64,000 bases of DNA from Sphingopyxis terrae subsp. terrae NBRC 15098. Lineage in GTDB: Bacteria > Pseudomonadota > Alphaproteobacteria > Sphingomonadales > Sphingomonadaceae. Position 1 is the first letter of the stretch. Every line of letters starts with the position of its first letter. This document shows, one piece after another, positions 63,690-64,000 of the stretch. The translations under genes were made by a program, and so were the position numbers. Under the pieces are notes generated by a model. The model was not told the DNA's origin and made no database searches. It saw nothing but the letters and a program-made list of their open reading frames with translations. The DNA is taken from assembly GCF_001598815.1 (NCBI RefSeq), contig NZ_BCZQ01000004.1, positions 186,001 through 250,000 of the forward strand, written 5' to 3'.

Positions 63690-64000
63690 ATGAACCGCCT
63701 GCACCGCCTTGCTGCAGCTGCCCTGCTCGCCGTCCCCTTGGCCGCGCTGCCTGTCGGCACCGTCCATGCTCAGCCGGGCACAGCCGCACGCGCCGAACAG
63801 AGCGCCTTCGACCGCCGCGCCGGTCAGCTCGTCGCCCTGCTCGAAGGGCGGGTGCCCTATGCCGAATATTTTGCGCCTTCCTTTCGCGCGGCGATCCCCG
63901 AAGCGCGGTTTCGGGAGATCAGCGAAAATCTGGTCGGCCAATATGGCAAGCCGGTCGCGGTCAAGCGAGCGACATCAGACGACGGTCAATCGGGCACGAT
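63690..64000 (+). CDS. Secreted protein, truncated by window edge
   Basis: The first 103 codons are visible. ATG 63690 follows AAGGAG at 6 nt. The signal peptide (MNRLHRLAAAALLAVPLAALPV) is cleaved near VHA-QPG. The segment LVALLEGRVPYAEYFAPSFRAAIPE resembles the N-terminal domain of some sphingomonad serine hydrolases (beta-lactamase-related), but no catalytic motif is within the window. It lies 1 nt after the putative anti-sigma gene and is probably co-transcribed with it. Confidence 0.6.
   Translation, partial: MNRLHRLAAAALLAVPLAALPVGTVHAQPGTAARAEQSAFDRRAGQLVALLEGRVPYAEYFAPSFRAAIPEARFREISENLVGQYGKPVAVKRATSDDGQSGT

Overview
This is high-GC alphaproteobacterial chromosome, most probably a sphingomonad of the Sphingopyxis/Sphingomonas type. 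The reasons are gcrA, a fused ispDF, the order dusB-ntrB-ntrC-ntrY-ntrX-hfq-hflX-mazG, a Coq10-like gene next to cinA, a FecI/FecR/TonB-receptor module, and an Hfq carrying two Sm domains in one chain. I see no rRNA, CRISPR array, insertion sequence or prophage. Four tRNA genes are present.

Layout. 1-8.5 kb: start of an Lrp/AsnC regulator, a histidine kinase with a degenerate ATPase domain, a WalW-like polysaccharide deacetylase, tRNA-Met-type and tRNA-Pro genes, an M20 peptidase, a modular secreted surface protein, a heptad-repeat lipoprotein and an M28 peptidase. 8.6-16.5 kb: ettA, a thioesterase, an orphan AT-richer membrane gene, a CLC channel, carbonic anhydrase, lipA, a Coq10-like gene, cinA and ispDF. 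16.6-26.6 kb: the nitrogen/redox regulatory block dusB-ntrBC-ntrYX, followed by hfq and hflX, with mazG convergent to hflX. 26.7-34.9 kb: one long minus-strand run of tightly packed genes, mltB-rlpA-dacF-tmk-holB-metG-tatD-MBL plus a small membrane ORF, joining cell-wall remodelling to replication and translation housekeeping.

35-47 kb: tRNA-Ser(UGA), a predicted nucleic-acid 2OG oxygenase, an autotransporter, a cell-surface-signalling module (ECF sigma, FecR, STN-type TonB receptor), a two-subunit acyl-CoA dehydrogenase pair behind a promoter with an inverted-repeat operator, and a membrane-anchored MBL hydrolase. 47-53.3 kb: a small AT-richer orphan locus, a Phd-PAS fusion regulator, TadE/TadG-like pilus-associated genes, yghU and a CoA transferase. 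53.4-64 kb: a very large beta-propeller/amidohydrolase, tRNA-Ser(CGA), hspQ, an ABC-2 permease, gcrA with a thioesterase, an outer-membrane protein, parE, an ECF sigma factor with a membrane partner, and a truncated secreted protein at the right edge.

The observations most worth following are the tandem-Sm Hfq with unequal halves, the Phd antitoxin-type DNA-binding domain fused to two PAS domains, two orphan low-GC loci about 36 kb apart that share a flanking element, the pseudo-kinase-like sensor at the left edge, NtrX without a GAFTGA loop, and a small membrane ORF translationally coupled to the PhnP-like gene. No feature was confirmed by database search; all family names come from motifs read in the translated sequence.
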